This document shows, piece after piece, positions 5,738-12,592 of a stretch of 12,592 nucleotides of DNA. The notes under the pieces were generated by a model. The model was given only the letters and a program-made list of their open reading frames with translations. It was not told the DNA's origin and ran no database searches. The translations under genes were made by a program, and so were the position numbers. Positions within the stretch are counted from its first letter, which is position 1; each line of letters begins with the position of its first letter. The stretch is from Thioalkalivibrio sp. (GTDB lineage Bacteria; Pseudomonadota; Gammaproteobacteria; Ectothiorhodospirales; Ectothiorhodospiraceae), in the NCBI GenBank assembly GCA_003553165.1, contig PUOZ01000286.1:1-12592 (forward strand), read 5' to 3'.

Positions 5738-7525
5738 ATGTGCGGTATCTCGGGTGAATTTGTCTGGGGCGATCGGCGTGCCGATGTGGATGCAGTGTCA
5801 AGGATGCTGCCGGCACTCGCACAGCGTGGGCCGGACGCGGATGGCCTGTGGGCCTCCGGCCGGGTCGCGCTGGGGCACAGGCGACTGTCCATCCTCGATC
5901 TCTCGCAGCGCGCGCACCAACCGATGTTCGATCCGGAGACCGGGTTGGCCCTGGTGTTCAATGGCGCGATCTACAACTTCCGCCCGTTGCGGGCGGAACT
6001 GGAACGGCGCGGGCACCGCTTCTTCTCCACCGGAGACACAGAGGTCATCCTGCGCGGCTACGCCGAGTGGGGTGAGGGCGTGGTGGCCCGTCTCCACGGA
6101 ATGTTCGCCTTTGCCCTGTTCGATTCGAGGAGCCAGAAGATCCTGCTGGCCCGTGACCGGATGGGAATCAAGCCCCTGTACCTCGCGCGCTCGGAAACGG
6201 GCATCCGCTTCGCCTCCAACACCCAGGCGTTGCTCGCCAGCGGCGGCATCGATACCAGCCTGGATCCGGAGTCGCTGCACCTGTTGTTCTCCCTGCACGC
6301 GGTGGTCCCTGCGCCGCGCACGGTGATGCAGGGTATCCGCAAGCTGCAGCCGGCGCATTTCCTGGTGATCGAGGCGGACGGTCACGAGCACCTCGAGTGC
6401 TACTGGCGTCTATCCGCCCGGCGGCCGGACCAGCCGCTGGACGATGGCGAGTGGCGTGAGCGGATCGAGGCGGGGCTGCGTCGGGCCGTGCGGCGGCGCC
6501 TGGAGGTCGCCGATGTTCCCGTCGGCGTGCTGCTCTCCGGGGGTCTGGACTCCAGCCTCCTGGTCGCGCTGGCGGTCGAGGAGGGGGCGCAGGATCTGCG
6601 CACCTTCACCGTGGGCTTCGAGGACCAGCCAGAGGAAAAAGGCTCTGAGTTCGAGTATTCGGACCCGGTCGCGGAGCGCTATGCGACCGACCACCAGGCG
6701 ACGCTCATCCCGAACGCCGAGGTGCTGCGGCGTCTTCCGGAGGCCGTTGCGGCGATGTCGGAACCGATGTTCGGGCAGGACGCGGTGGCCTTCTACCTGC
6801 TTTCCGAACAGGTTTCGCAGCACGTGAAGGTGGTGCAGTCGGGACAGGGGGCCGACGAGGTCTTCGGCGGGTACTTCTGGTATCCGCGTATGGCGGACGA
6901 CCGGGCGGGGGACTGGGCTGACCGTTTCCGGCGGCATTACTTCGATCGTGACGACCCGGAAATGCGCGAACTTTTGGCCAATCCGCCGGCCACGGATATC
7001 GCCGGCGAATGGCTGCGTGGGGAACTGGCGGCGCTGGAGACCGATCGGGCCGGCAGCTTCATCGATGCGGTGCTGGCGCTGGATGTGACCACGCTGATCG
7101 TCGATGACCCGGTCAAGCGGGTGGACAACATGACCATGGCCTTCGGCCTCGAGGCGCGGGTGCCGTTTCTGGACCACGAGCTGGTGGAAACCGCTGCGGC
7201 GATGCCGCCCCACCTGAAGCTGGGCAACGGCGGCAAAAAGGTGCTGAAGCAGATCGCGCGCGGCCGCCTGCCCGACGCCGTGCTCGATCGCCCGAAGGGC
7301 TATTTCCCGGTCCCGGCGCTGAAATACGTGCGCGGGGAGTTCCTCGATTTCATGCGCGACATCCTCGGCTCGCGGGCGGCGCGGGAGCGCGGACTGTACC
7401 GACCGGAGTACGTGCAGCGGCTGCTGGCCGAGCCCGACGGCCATTTCACCCGCATCCAGGGCTCCAAGCTCTGGCACCTGGCCCTGCTCGAGTTCTGGCT
7501 GCAGACCCACGTCGACCCCGCCTGA
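5738..7525 (+). CDS. Glutamine amidotransferase of the NAGGN (N-acetylglutaminylglutamine amide) type
   Basis: This 595-residue enzyme has the two-domain plan of AsnB-type asparagine synthases. An N-terminal class II glutaminase carries the nucleophile Cys2 of MCGISGEF, Arg49, NGAIYN at 75-80 and Asp100. An ATP-pyrophosphatase synthetase domain carries the PP-loop SGGLDSS at 267-273 and QSGQGADE at 367. The wording around LHAVVPAPRT, FEYSDPVAERY, DDPVKRVDNMTMAFGLEAR and the C-terminal GSKLWHLALLEFWL matches, from memory, the family that amidates N-acetylglutaminylglutamine to the osmolyte NAGGN. A housekeeping asparagine synthase fits less well. Partner genes of that pathway (ATP-grasp/acetyltransferase synthetase, M42 peptidase) are absent. 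The ATG at 5738 is chosen because Cys must follow Met for maturation and GGGGAG lies 8 bases upstream; the open frame's earlier ATG at 5657 would bury the cysteine. Confidence 0.85.
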   Translation: MCGISGEFVWGDRRADVDAVSRMLPALAQRGPDADGLWASGRVALGHRRLSILDLSQRAHQPMFDPETGLALVFNGAIYNFRPLRAELERRGHRFFSTGDTEVILRGYAEWGEGVVARLHGMFAFALFDSRSQKILLARDRMGIKPLYLARSETGIRFASNTQALLASGGIDTSLDPESLHLLFSLHAVVPAPRTVMQGIRKLQPAHFLVIEADGHEHLECYWRLSARRPDQPLDDGEWRERIEAGLRRAVRRRLEVADVPVGVLLSGGLDSSLLVALAVEEGAQDLRTFTVGFEDQPEEKGSEFEYSDPVAERYATDHQATLIPNAEVLRRLPEAVAAMSEPMFGQDAVAFYLLSEQVSQHVKVVQSGQGADEVFGGYFWYPRMADDRAGDWADRFRRHYFDRDDPEMRELLANPPATDIAGEWLRGELAALETDRAGSFIDAVLALDVTTLIVDDPVKRVDNMTMAFGLEARVPFLDHELVETAAAMPPHLKLGNGGKKVLKQIARGRLPDAVLDRPKGYFPVPALKYVRGEFLDFMRDILGSRAARERGLYRPEYVQRLLAEPDGHFTRIQGSKLWHLALLEFWLQTHVDPA

Positions 7526-7573
7526 GCCGCCGCCCGCCTCGCGTGGGCCGTCATCCCCGCCGGGCCATGATCG

Positions 7574-8080
7574 TCAGCCGGGCAGGTAGTTCAGCGGCAG
7601 CGCCGTGCGGTCGACGACCCGGCGCAGCACGAAGCTGGAATGCACGCTGCTGACCCCCTCGAGCCGCGTGATCCGGCGCAGCAGGAAGTCCTGGTAGGCA
7701 TCCATGTCGGGAACCACCACCTGCAGCAGATAGTCCGCCGCCTGTCCGGTGATCAGGAAGCAGTGCTGCACCTCGGGATAGCCAGCCACCGCTTCCTCGA
7801 AGCTGGCGAAGCGCTCCGGCGTGTGGCGGTCCATGCCGATGTGGATCAATGCCGTGAGTTCCAGACCGAGGCGCTTGCCGTGGAGCAATGCCACCCGGCC
7901 CACGATGATTCCTGCCTCCTCCAGTGCGCGCACCCGGCGCAGGCAGGGAGAGGGGCTGAGTCCGACGCGATCTGCCAGGGCCTGGTTCGACAGTCCGGCA
8001 TCCTCCTGCAGCACTTCGAGGATGCGCCGGTCGGTGCGGTCCAGTACGTGCGCTGCGGCCTGATCCGAGTTGCTCTTCAT
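7574..8080 (-). CDS. Lrp/AsnC-family transcriptional regulator
   Basis: This 168-residue protein is the usual length for the family. The N-terminal winged helix-turn-helix is at about 14-62 (LDRTDRRILEVLQEDAGLSN, then ALADRVGLSPSPCLRRVRAL, EEAGII). The C-terminal RAM or ligand-binding domain (about 70-160) includes VQHCFLITGQAADYLLQVVV and GVSSVHSSFVLR. These proteins bind amino acids and act as dimers to octamers. The gene is divergent from leuA across a 163-base AT-rich spacer, so leucine or a related amino acid is a reasonable effector and leuA a reasonable target. Both points are inferred from context. AAAGGA upstream of the ATG at 8080 supports the start. Its 3' end converges on the amidotransferase gene with a 48-base gap, in which I see no clear terminator. 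Confidence 0.93.
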   Translation of the reverse strand: MKSNSDQAAAHVLDRTDRRILEVLQEDAGLSNQALADRVGLSPSPCLRRVRALEEAGIIVGRVALLHGKRLGLELTALIHIGMDRHTPERFASFEEAVAGYPEVQHCFLITGQAADYLLQVVVPDMDAYQDFLLRRITRLEGVSSVHSSFVLRRVVDRTALPLNYLPG

Positions 8081-8092
8081 GGAAATGTCCTT

Positions 8093-8145
8093 TATGTAAC
8101 TTATTACGCAATAATATTGCTATATCATACGAATGAGTAGAAAAA
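8093..8145. promoter_or_regulatory. AT-rich divergent promoter region between lrp-like gene and leuA
   Basis: This stretch is markedly AT-rich against the GC-rich background. A perfect palindrome, GCAATA-A-TATTGC (8108-8120), lies at its core. Toward leuA, TATCAT (8123-8128) matches the -10 consensus at 5 of 6, but the -35 position is weak (TTATTA, 8101-8106); the palindrome would fill the spacer. An 8-bp inverted pair, CGAATGAG (8130-8137) and CTCATTCG (8164-8171), lies next to it. Two TTCGAA sites (8168-8173, 8185-8190) follow at 17-base spacing. The exact Lrp consensus is not matched, so regulator binding here is a hypothesis. Confidence 0.45.
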
Positions 8146-8243
8146 AGGGCGACTAATTGCGTCCTCATTCGAATATCATGGTCGTTCGAATCAGGAGCCG
8201 GGCAGCAGCCCTGACCCGTCCCCCAGTACCAGAGGATCGCCAC

Positions 8244-9944
8244 ATGAGCCACGCTTCTTTCGACCATCGCAAGTACGCGCCCGCACCGGTGATCGCCAAA
8301 CCGGACCGCCGCTGGCCGGACGGCCGCATCACGCAGGCCCCGCTGTTTGCGAGCGTGGACCTGCGCGACGGCAACCAGGCGCTGGAGCGGCCGATGTCGG
8401 TGCAGCAGAAGCTCCGCTTCTTCGATCTGCTGGTCGCGATCGGCCTGACCGAGATCGAGGTCGGCTTTCCTTCCGCTTCCCAGGCCGATTTCGACTTCAC
8501 CCGGCGGCTGATCGAAGAGGGCCGCATTCCGCCACAGGTGACCATCCAGGTCCTGACCCAGGCGCGGCCGGACCTGATCGCGCGTTCCTTCGAAGCCCTG
8601 GCCGGCGTGCACCGGGCCATCGTGCATGTCTACAACTCGACCAACCCCGTGCAGCGGGAACAGGTCTTCGGAATGGACCGTGCCGGGGTGCGAGCGATTG
8701 CCGAGAACGGCGCGCGCTGGGTCCGGGACGCGGCGACGGCCTATCCGGATACCGAGTGGACCTTCCAGTACTCGCCGGAGAGTTATTCCGCGACCGAGCC
8801 GGATTACGCGGTCGAGGTCGTCGACGCGGTGAACGCGATCTGGCGCCCGGATCGAGGTCAGCGCGTGATCATCAACCTGCCGGCGACGGTGGAGATCACC
8901 ACGCCCAATGCCTTCGCCGACCAGGTCGAATGGTTCTGCGACCGCGTCGCGCTGCGCGAGCACTTCGTGTTGTCGCTGCATACCCATAACGACAGGGGTA
9001 CCGGCGTCGCGGCCGCCGAGCTGGGCCTGCTGGCTGGGGCCGACCGTCTCGAGGGCACGCTGTTCGGCAATGGCGAGCGCACCGGCAACATGGACCTGAT
9101 CACCGTGGCGATGAACCTGTATTCCCAGGGCATCGACCCCACCCTCGATCTGTCCGACATGGAGGGGATCGAAAAGGTGTATCGCGAGTGCACGGCTTTG
9201 CCGGTACACCCCCGCCATCCCTGGGCCGGCGAACTGGTATACACCGCGTTTTCCGGCAGTCACCAGGACGCGATTCGCAAAGGCCTCAGCCACCGCGCCC
9301 GCCACGGCGGCCAGTGGAGCGTGCCCTACCTGCCCATCGACCCGCTCGACCTGGGTCGCCGCTACGAGGCCGTGGTGCGGATCAACAGCCAGTCCGGTAA
9401 GGGCGGGGTGGCACACGTGCTGGAACGCGATCACGGTATCAGTCTGCCCCGCTGGCTGGCGGTCGAATTCGCCCGGCAGGTGCAGACGGAGGCCGAGGCC
9501 TCCGGGGCCGAGGTGAATTCGCGCACGGTCCGGGCGTTGTTCGAGCGCTTCTACCTGGAGGTGCCGGCGGCATGGCGCTTGGCCGGTTACCGGATGAACC
9601 GGCAGGGCGGGCAGGTGGATATCGACGTACAGCTGGAGCAGTCGGGCGTCGTGCAGCGACTCACCGCCCGTGGCGACGGTGTCGTCTCGGCCTTGGTTTC
9701 CGCGTTGGAACGCCGTTACGGCGTGGCGCTGGAGGTGGTCGAGTTCGACGAACATGCGCTGGAGCACAGTACCGGTGCGAGGGCCCTGGCTGCGGTCGCG
9801 ATCATGGTGAACGGCGAACGTGTGGCCGGTGCGGCCATCGCCGAAGACAGCGCCGGGGCTGCATTGCAGGCGATCTTGACGGCCCTCGCGACTTCTGGCG
9901 CGTGCGACGTCGGAGACATTCCTGCACTGCGTAGGGTGCAATGA
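8244..9944 (+). CDS. leuA: 2-isopropylmalate synthase (long, fungal-like type)
   Basis: This enzyme condenses acetyl-CoA with 2-ketoisovalerate, the first committed step of leucine synthesis in the cytoplasm. It has 566 residues, the size of the longer LeuA type found in yeasts, actinobacteria and many proteobacteria rather than the E. coli form (about 520). The TIM-barrel catalytic domain starts near residue 30 with SVDLRDGNQA at 37-46 (Arg41, metal ligand Asp42). IEVGFPSASQ follows, and the metal-binding HTHNDRG is at 246-252. The C-terminal part (about 430-560) is the LeuA dimer/regulatory domain that normally mediates leucine feedback; GVALEVVEFDEHAL lies within it. The ATG at 8244 follows AGAGGA by 7 bases and gives the family's usual N terminus. 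An in-frame ATG at 8178 would add 22 unrelated residues and is not preferred. The divergent Lrp-type gene probably regulates it. Confidence 0.95.
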   Translation: MSHASFDHRKYAPAPVIAKPDRRWPDGRITQAPLFASVDLRDGNQALERPMSVQQKLRFFDLLVAIGLTEIEVGFPSASQADFDFTRRLIEEGRIPPQVTIQVLTQARPDLIARSFEALAGVHRAIVHVYNSTNPVQREQVFGMDRAGVRAIAENGARWVRDAATAYPDTEWTFQYSPESYSATEPDYAVEVVDAVNAIWRPDRGQRVIINLPATVEITTPNAFADQVEWFCDRVALREHFVLSLHTHNDRGTGVAAAELGLLAGADRLEGTLFGNGERTGNMDLITVAMNLYSQGIDPTLDLSDMEGIEKVYRECTALPVHPRHPWAGELVYTAFSGSHQDAIRKGLSHRARHGGQWSVPYLPIDPLDLGRRYEAVVRINSQSGKGGVAHVLERDHGISLPRWLAVEFARQVQTEAEASGAEVNSRTVRALFERFYLEVPAAWRLAGYRMNRQGGQVDIDVQLEQSGVVQRLTARGDGVVSALVSALERRYGVALEVVEFDEHALEHSTGARALAAVAIMVNGERVAGAAIAEDSAGAALQAILTALATSGACDVGDIPALRRVQ

Positions 9945-9966
9945 GAGCAGTGCATCGCCCGGCGCA

Positions 9967-9996
9967 GTAGGAGCAGCCCAAGTCCGACAGGCTGCT
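9967..9996. repeat. GTAG-headed REP-type hairpin after leuA
   Basis: GTAG (9967-9970) is followed by a perfect 7-bp stem, AGCAGCC (9972-9978) and GGCTGCT (9990-9996), with an 11-base loop. A GTAG or GTGG tetranucleotide next to a short GC-rich palindrome is the known layout of REP sequences mobilised by RAYT (TnpA-REP) proteins. It ends two bases before repeat copy C. No RAYT gene is in the window. Confidence 0.55.
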
Positions 9997-9998
9997 AA

Positions 9999-10173
9999 CA
10001 CCAAAGCTCCGCAGGTGGTCGGATGGCCGCAGTTTCAAGGGACGCCCCTGTGGGAGGCCAGTCTCTGGGCGAAGGTTTTCCGCCGTTCGTTCGCCGAGAG
10101 GGCTCGCCTCCCACAAGGGACGCCCGTGCAGGGGGGCGATGCGCACGAGCGGATTGCCTGCGCAGCTTTGGTG
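9999..10173. repeat. Palindromic REP/MITE-like repeat, copy C (complete, 175 bp)
   Basis: This is the best-defined copy. Its ends are CACCAAAGCTCCGCAGG (9999-10015) and CCTGCGCAGCTTTGGTG (10157-10173), inverted repeats with one mismatch in 17. Inside is the palindrome TGTGGGAGGCCAG (10049-10061) with CTCGCCTCCCACA (10103-10115), one mismatch in 13. The 11-bp direct repeat AAGGGACGCCC (10037-10047, 10115-10125) flanks that palindrome. The flanking bases show no obvious target-site duplication. Conserved regions match copies A and B in the same order. It is non-coding and carries no transposase, so if mobile it would depend on an enzyme elsewhere. Confidence 0.85.
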
Positions 10174-10221
10174 ATCATCAGGATATGGTTTGCGGCGCCA
10201 AGGCCTTGTGGCCCTGTGGCC

Positions 10222-12592
10222 TCATGGCCGCCTGGGCCTGGTGCCGCGGCGAGGTTCGGCTTGCAGCGGATCGTCGGGCCAGTAATGTTTCGGGTACCGC
10301 CCCTTTAGATCCTTTTTCACCTCGGCATAGGTGCGCGCCCAGAAGCCCGCCAGATCACTGGTGATCTGCATCGGGCGTCGTGCCGGAGACAGCAGGTGCA
10401 GCGTCAGCGGTACCCGGCCGCCGCCGATACGCGGGGTGTCGGACCAGCCGAAGACTTCCTGGATGCGGACGGCCAGCACCGGCGTCTTCGGGTTGCTGTA
10501 ATCCAGGGTAATGCGGGAGCCGCTCGGGACGGTGACGTGGGTGGGCGCCAACTGGTCCAGGCGCTGCTGGCGCGCCCAGTCGAGGCGGGAACGCAGGGCC
10601 GCAGCGAGGTCGAGGCCACGCAGGTGACTCAGCCGGCTCATCCCGTTCAGCCATGGCTCCAGCCATTCGGCCCGTGTCGCGAGCAGGGCGGCATCGCTGA
10701 CGTCGGGCCAGTCCGTCCCTTCGAGTGCGTGGGCGAAGGCCATGCGTTGGCGCAGGCGGCGGGTCTCCGGGGCCCAGGGCAGGGACTCGAGGCCGCGCCG
10801 GGCGATGGCATCGAGCAGGATTCCGGACATCTGCTCCGGCGGTATCTCCGCCATGGGTGAGCTGTCGAGGACCAGGGCGCCGAGCCGCCGTTCGCGTTGC
10901 GCCACGACGGCCCCCGCATCGTCATCCCATTCCAGCCGATCCCGTGTCTCCACGAGGTCCGGGAAGTCGCGCACAAGCGAGTCGCGGTCCAGCGGCGCCG
11001 CCAGGTGCACCATCGCCTCGCGGGCGCCGGCGTCGAGCACCGCCGCGACGATGCACGGGCTTGCGGCCAGGTCGTCCTCGCGCGGCAGGAAGGCGCCGCG
11101 GCCGTTGGCCAGAAGATAGCGTGGCTCGGTTCCGGGCCGGCGCAGGGCGATGCGGTCGGGGTAGGCGAGGGCGAGCACGCTACCGGCAGCCTCGGCGTCG
11201 ATGGGCTCGTCGGCGGGGGCGCGCAGCTGCCGGGCCCACCGCTCGGCCTGGTCCAGCAGCCGGCGGCGCAGGCCGGGGTTCGCCTGGATCGCCGCCCCCC
11301 GCGGTGTGACCAGGGCGCGCAGGCGTGTGCGCAAATCGACCCCCGCCTGGCTGCGGGAGAGAGGATCGCGTTCCTCCAGCAGCGCGGCGAGCAGCGCCGC
11401 GGTGCGGGCGAGTCCCCGCTCCCTTGCGGCGAGCAGCATGTGCGCAAGCCGGGGATGGGTGCCGAGGGCGTCCATGGCCCTGCCCTGGGGGGTGATCCGG
11501 TGGCTCCGGTCGAGGCCGCCCAGCTGTAGCAGCAGTTCGCGGCCCTGGGCCAGCGCGGCCTCCGGAGGCGCATCGAGCCAGCGGAGTTCGGAGGCCTCGG
11601 CGCCCCAGCTTGCAAGCGTCAGAGCAAGTGGCGCCAGGTCGGCCTCGAGGATTTCGGGCACGGCATCCGCCGCCATCCGCTGCTCGTCGGACTCGGACCA
11701 CAAGCGGACACAGGTGCCCGGACCCAGACGGCCAGCGCGGCCGCAACGCTGCTCGGCGTTGGCGCGGCTGATGCGCGTGGTTTCCAGCCGGGTCATTCCG
11801 CTGCGCGGATCGAAGCGTGGCCGCCGGGCAAGTCCGGCATCGATGACCACGGTGATACCCTCGATCGTCAGGCTGGTCTCTGCGATGTCGGTGGCGAGTA
11901 CCACCTTGCGTACTCCCTCGGGCGGCGGGCGGATCGCGGCGTCCTGGTCCTCGGGCGGCAGTTGCCCGTGCAGCGGGGCGATCCTGGTACCTGCGGACAC
12001 GGTTTCGGCCAGTGTGGCGGCGGCGCGGTCGATTTCGCGCCGGCCCGGGAGGAACACCAGCAGGCTGCCCTCCTGCCGGTCGAGGGCCTCGACCACTGCG
12101 CGGACCACCGCCGGTACCGGGTTCGCGGGGTCAGGCGCCGGAGTTCGGTGCAAGCGGGTCACGGGATGGCTGCGCCCCTCGCTCCGGACCACCGGCGCAG
12201 AACCCATCAGTGCGGCGATGCGCCCGGCGTCCAGGGTTGCGGACATGACCAGCAGGCGCAGGTCGGGGCGCAGCAGGTCGCGGCTCTGCAGGCACAGAGC
12301 GAGGCCCAGGTCGGCCTGCAGGCTGCGCTCGTGGAACTCGTCGAAAATGACCAGGCTGGCGTCCTCCAGCGCAGGGTCCCGCTGCATGCGACGGGTGAGG
12401 ATGCCTTCGGTCACGACCTCGATGCGTGTCTGCCGCGAAACCTTCGCCGCGCCCCGGATGCGATAGCCGACCGTTGCGCCGACATCCTCGCCCAGCGTCG
12501 CCGCCATGCGCTCGGCGGCGGCACGCGCGGCCAGGCGGCGCGGCTCCAGCATGACGATGCGCCCGGGCAGGTCGGTCTCCAGCAGCGCCAGC
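10222..12592 (-). CDS. hrpB: ATP-dependent helicase HrpB (N terminus cut by window edge)
   Basis: The last 789 residues of a DEAH-type superfamily 2 helicase are present. The frame stays open to the window end, and the residues before the first internal Met (LPGRIVMLEPRRLAARAAAE) belong to the protein, so the true start lies beyond 12592. Visible motifs, by DNA position, are the DEFH Walker B (12331-12342), SAT (12235-12246), ATDIAETS (11872-11895) and motif VI QRCGRAGRLGPG (11716-11751). The helicase-associated and HrpB C-terminal domains follow, ending PKHYWPDDP near the stop at 10222. By comparison with the usual length (about 820-850), some 30-60 residues with the Walker A loop are missing from view. 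HrpB is a conserved bacterial RNA-helicase relative whose cellular role is not settled. The gene converges on leuA. Confidence 0.95.
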   Translation of the reverse strand, partial: LALLETDLPGRIVMLEPRRLAARAAAERMAATLGEDVGATVGYRIRGAAKVSRQTRIEVVTEGILTRRMQRDPALEDASLVIFDEFHERSLQADLGLALCLQSRDLLRPDLRLLVMSATLDAGRIAALMGSAPVVRSEGRSHPVTRLHRTPAPDPANPVPAVVRAVVEALDRQEGSLLVFLPGRREIDRAAATLAETVSAGTRIAPLHGQLPPEDQDAAIRPPPEGVRKVVLATDIAETSLTIEGITVVIDAGLARRPRFDPRSGMTRLETTRISRANAEQRCGRAGRLGPGTCVRLWSESDEQRMAADAVPEILEADLAPLALTLASWGAEASELRWLDAPPEAALAQGRELLLQLGGLDRSHRITPQGRAMDALGTHPRLAHMLLAARERGLARTAALLAALLEERDPLSRSQAGVDLRTRLRALVTPRGAAIQANPGLRRRLLDQAERWARQLRAPADEPIDAEAAGSVLALAYPDRIALRRPGTEPRYLLANGRGAFLPREDDLAASPCIVAAVLDAGAREAMVHLAAPLDRDSLVRDFPDLVETRDRLEWDDDAGAVVAQRERRLGALVLDSSPMAEIPPEQMSGILLDAIARRGLESLPWAPETRRLRQRMAFAHALEGTDWPDVSDAALLATRAEWLEPWLNGMSRLSHLRGLDLAAALRSRLDWARQQRLDQLAPTHVTVPSGSRITLDYSNPKTPVLAVRIQEVFGWSDTPRIGGGRVPLTLHLLSPARRPMQITSDLAGFWARTYAEVKKDLKGRYPKHYWPDDPLQAEPRRGTRPRRP

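Larger units (their letters stand above)
9945..10221. other. Convergent leuA/hrpB spacer filled by repeats
   Basis: These 277 bases separate two convergent genes and hold no credible coding sequence. They contain a GTAG-headed hairpin (9967-9996) and repeat copy C (9999-10173), listed separately. I see no stem followed by a T run on either strand, so any termination here would rely on the repeat stems or on Rho. Confidence 0.6.

Noticed and set aside
7526..7573. Bidirectional terminator between the convergent amidotransferase and lrp-like genes
   Set aside because: The 48 bases are GC-rich but show no clean stem followed by T residues on either strand.
8178..8243. Leader peptide or earlier start before leuA
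   Set aside because: The frame runs straight into leuA without a stop, has only one leucine in 22 codons, and lacks a ribosome site, so it is not an attenuator peptide.
7551..10004. An 817-codon open frame on the minus strand opposite leuA and part of the lrp-like gene
   Set aside because: It overlaps two well-supported genes, has no recognisable domain, and is the kind of long antisense frame expected in GC-rich DNA.
11201..12466. A 421-codon open frame on the plus strand opposite hrpB
   Set aside because: Its composition is dominated by Ser, Arg and Ala, and the opposite strand encodes conserved helicase motifs throughout the same span.

Overview
The window looks like chromosomal DNA of a GC-rich gammaproteobacterium. 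This is an inference from the gene content (hrpB, an RND pump operon, a long-type leuA, an amidotransferase of the osmolyte NAGGN) and from REP-like repeats of the GTAG/GTGG-GAG type. A halotolerant member of the Ectothiorhodospiraceae/Chromatiales would fit, but nothing here fixes the genus. There are nine genes: seven are complete, and the RND permease and hrpB run off the two ends.

Layout. On the minus strand, 2098 down to 1 reads as one unit: a TetR-type repressor, a periplasmic adaptor and the first 61 codons of an RND permease. A 431-base divergent spacer (2099-2529) holds two copies of a palindromic repeat element. Next, on the plus strand, come a signal-bearing patatin-like lipase (2530-3465) and an unusual membrane protein joining a degraded J-domain to a periplasmic retropepsin-like protease (3594-4403). 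They are followed by a LysR-type regulator (4614-5567) and a glutamine-dependent amidotransferase of the N-acetylglutaminylglutamine amide type (5738-7525). An Lrp/AsnC regulator (minus, 7574-8080) is divergent from leuA (plus, 8244-9944). A third copy of the repeat lies between leuA and the convergent hrpB (minus, 10222-12592, N terminus cut by the window).

How the genes work together. The tetR-adaptor-permease set is a self-contained, probably autoregulated efflux operon; its promoter overlaps two dyads and predicts an almost leaderless tetR mRNA. Lrp and leuA form a divergent pair across an AT-rich spacer with a perfect palindrome, suggesting amino-acid-responsive control of leucine synthesis. 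The LysR regulator precedes the amidotransferase, and dyad symmetries lie in front of both. The synthetase that normally accompanies this amidotransferase is not in the window.

The points most worth following up are the J-like/transmembrane/retropepsin fusion, whose HPD motif aligns with Asp-Pro-Glu, and the roughly 175-bp repeat with 17-bp terminal inverted repeats. Two copies of that repeat sit head-to-tail before the patatin gene, one carrying an internal 17-bp tandem expansion. I found no tRNA, rRNA, CRISPR array, transposase or phage gene.
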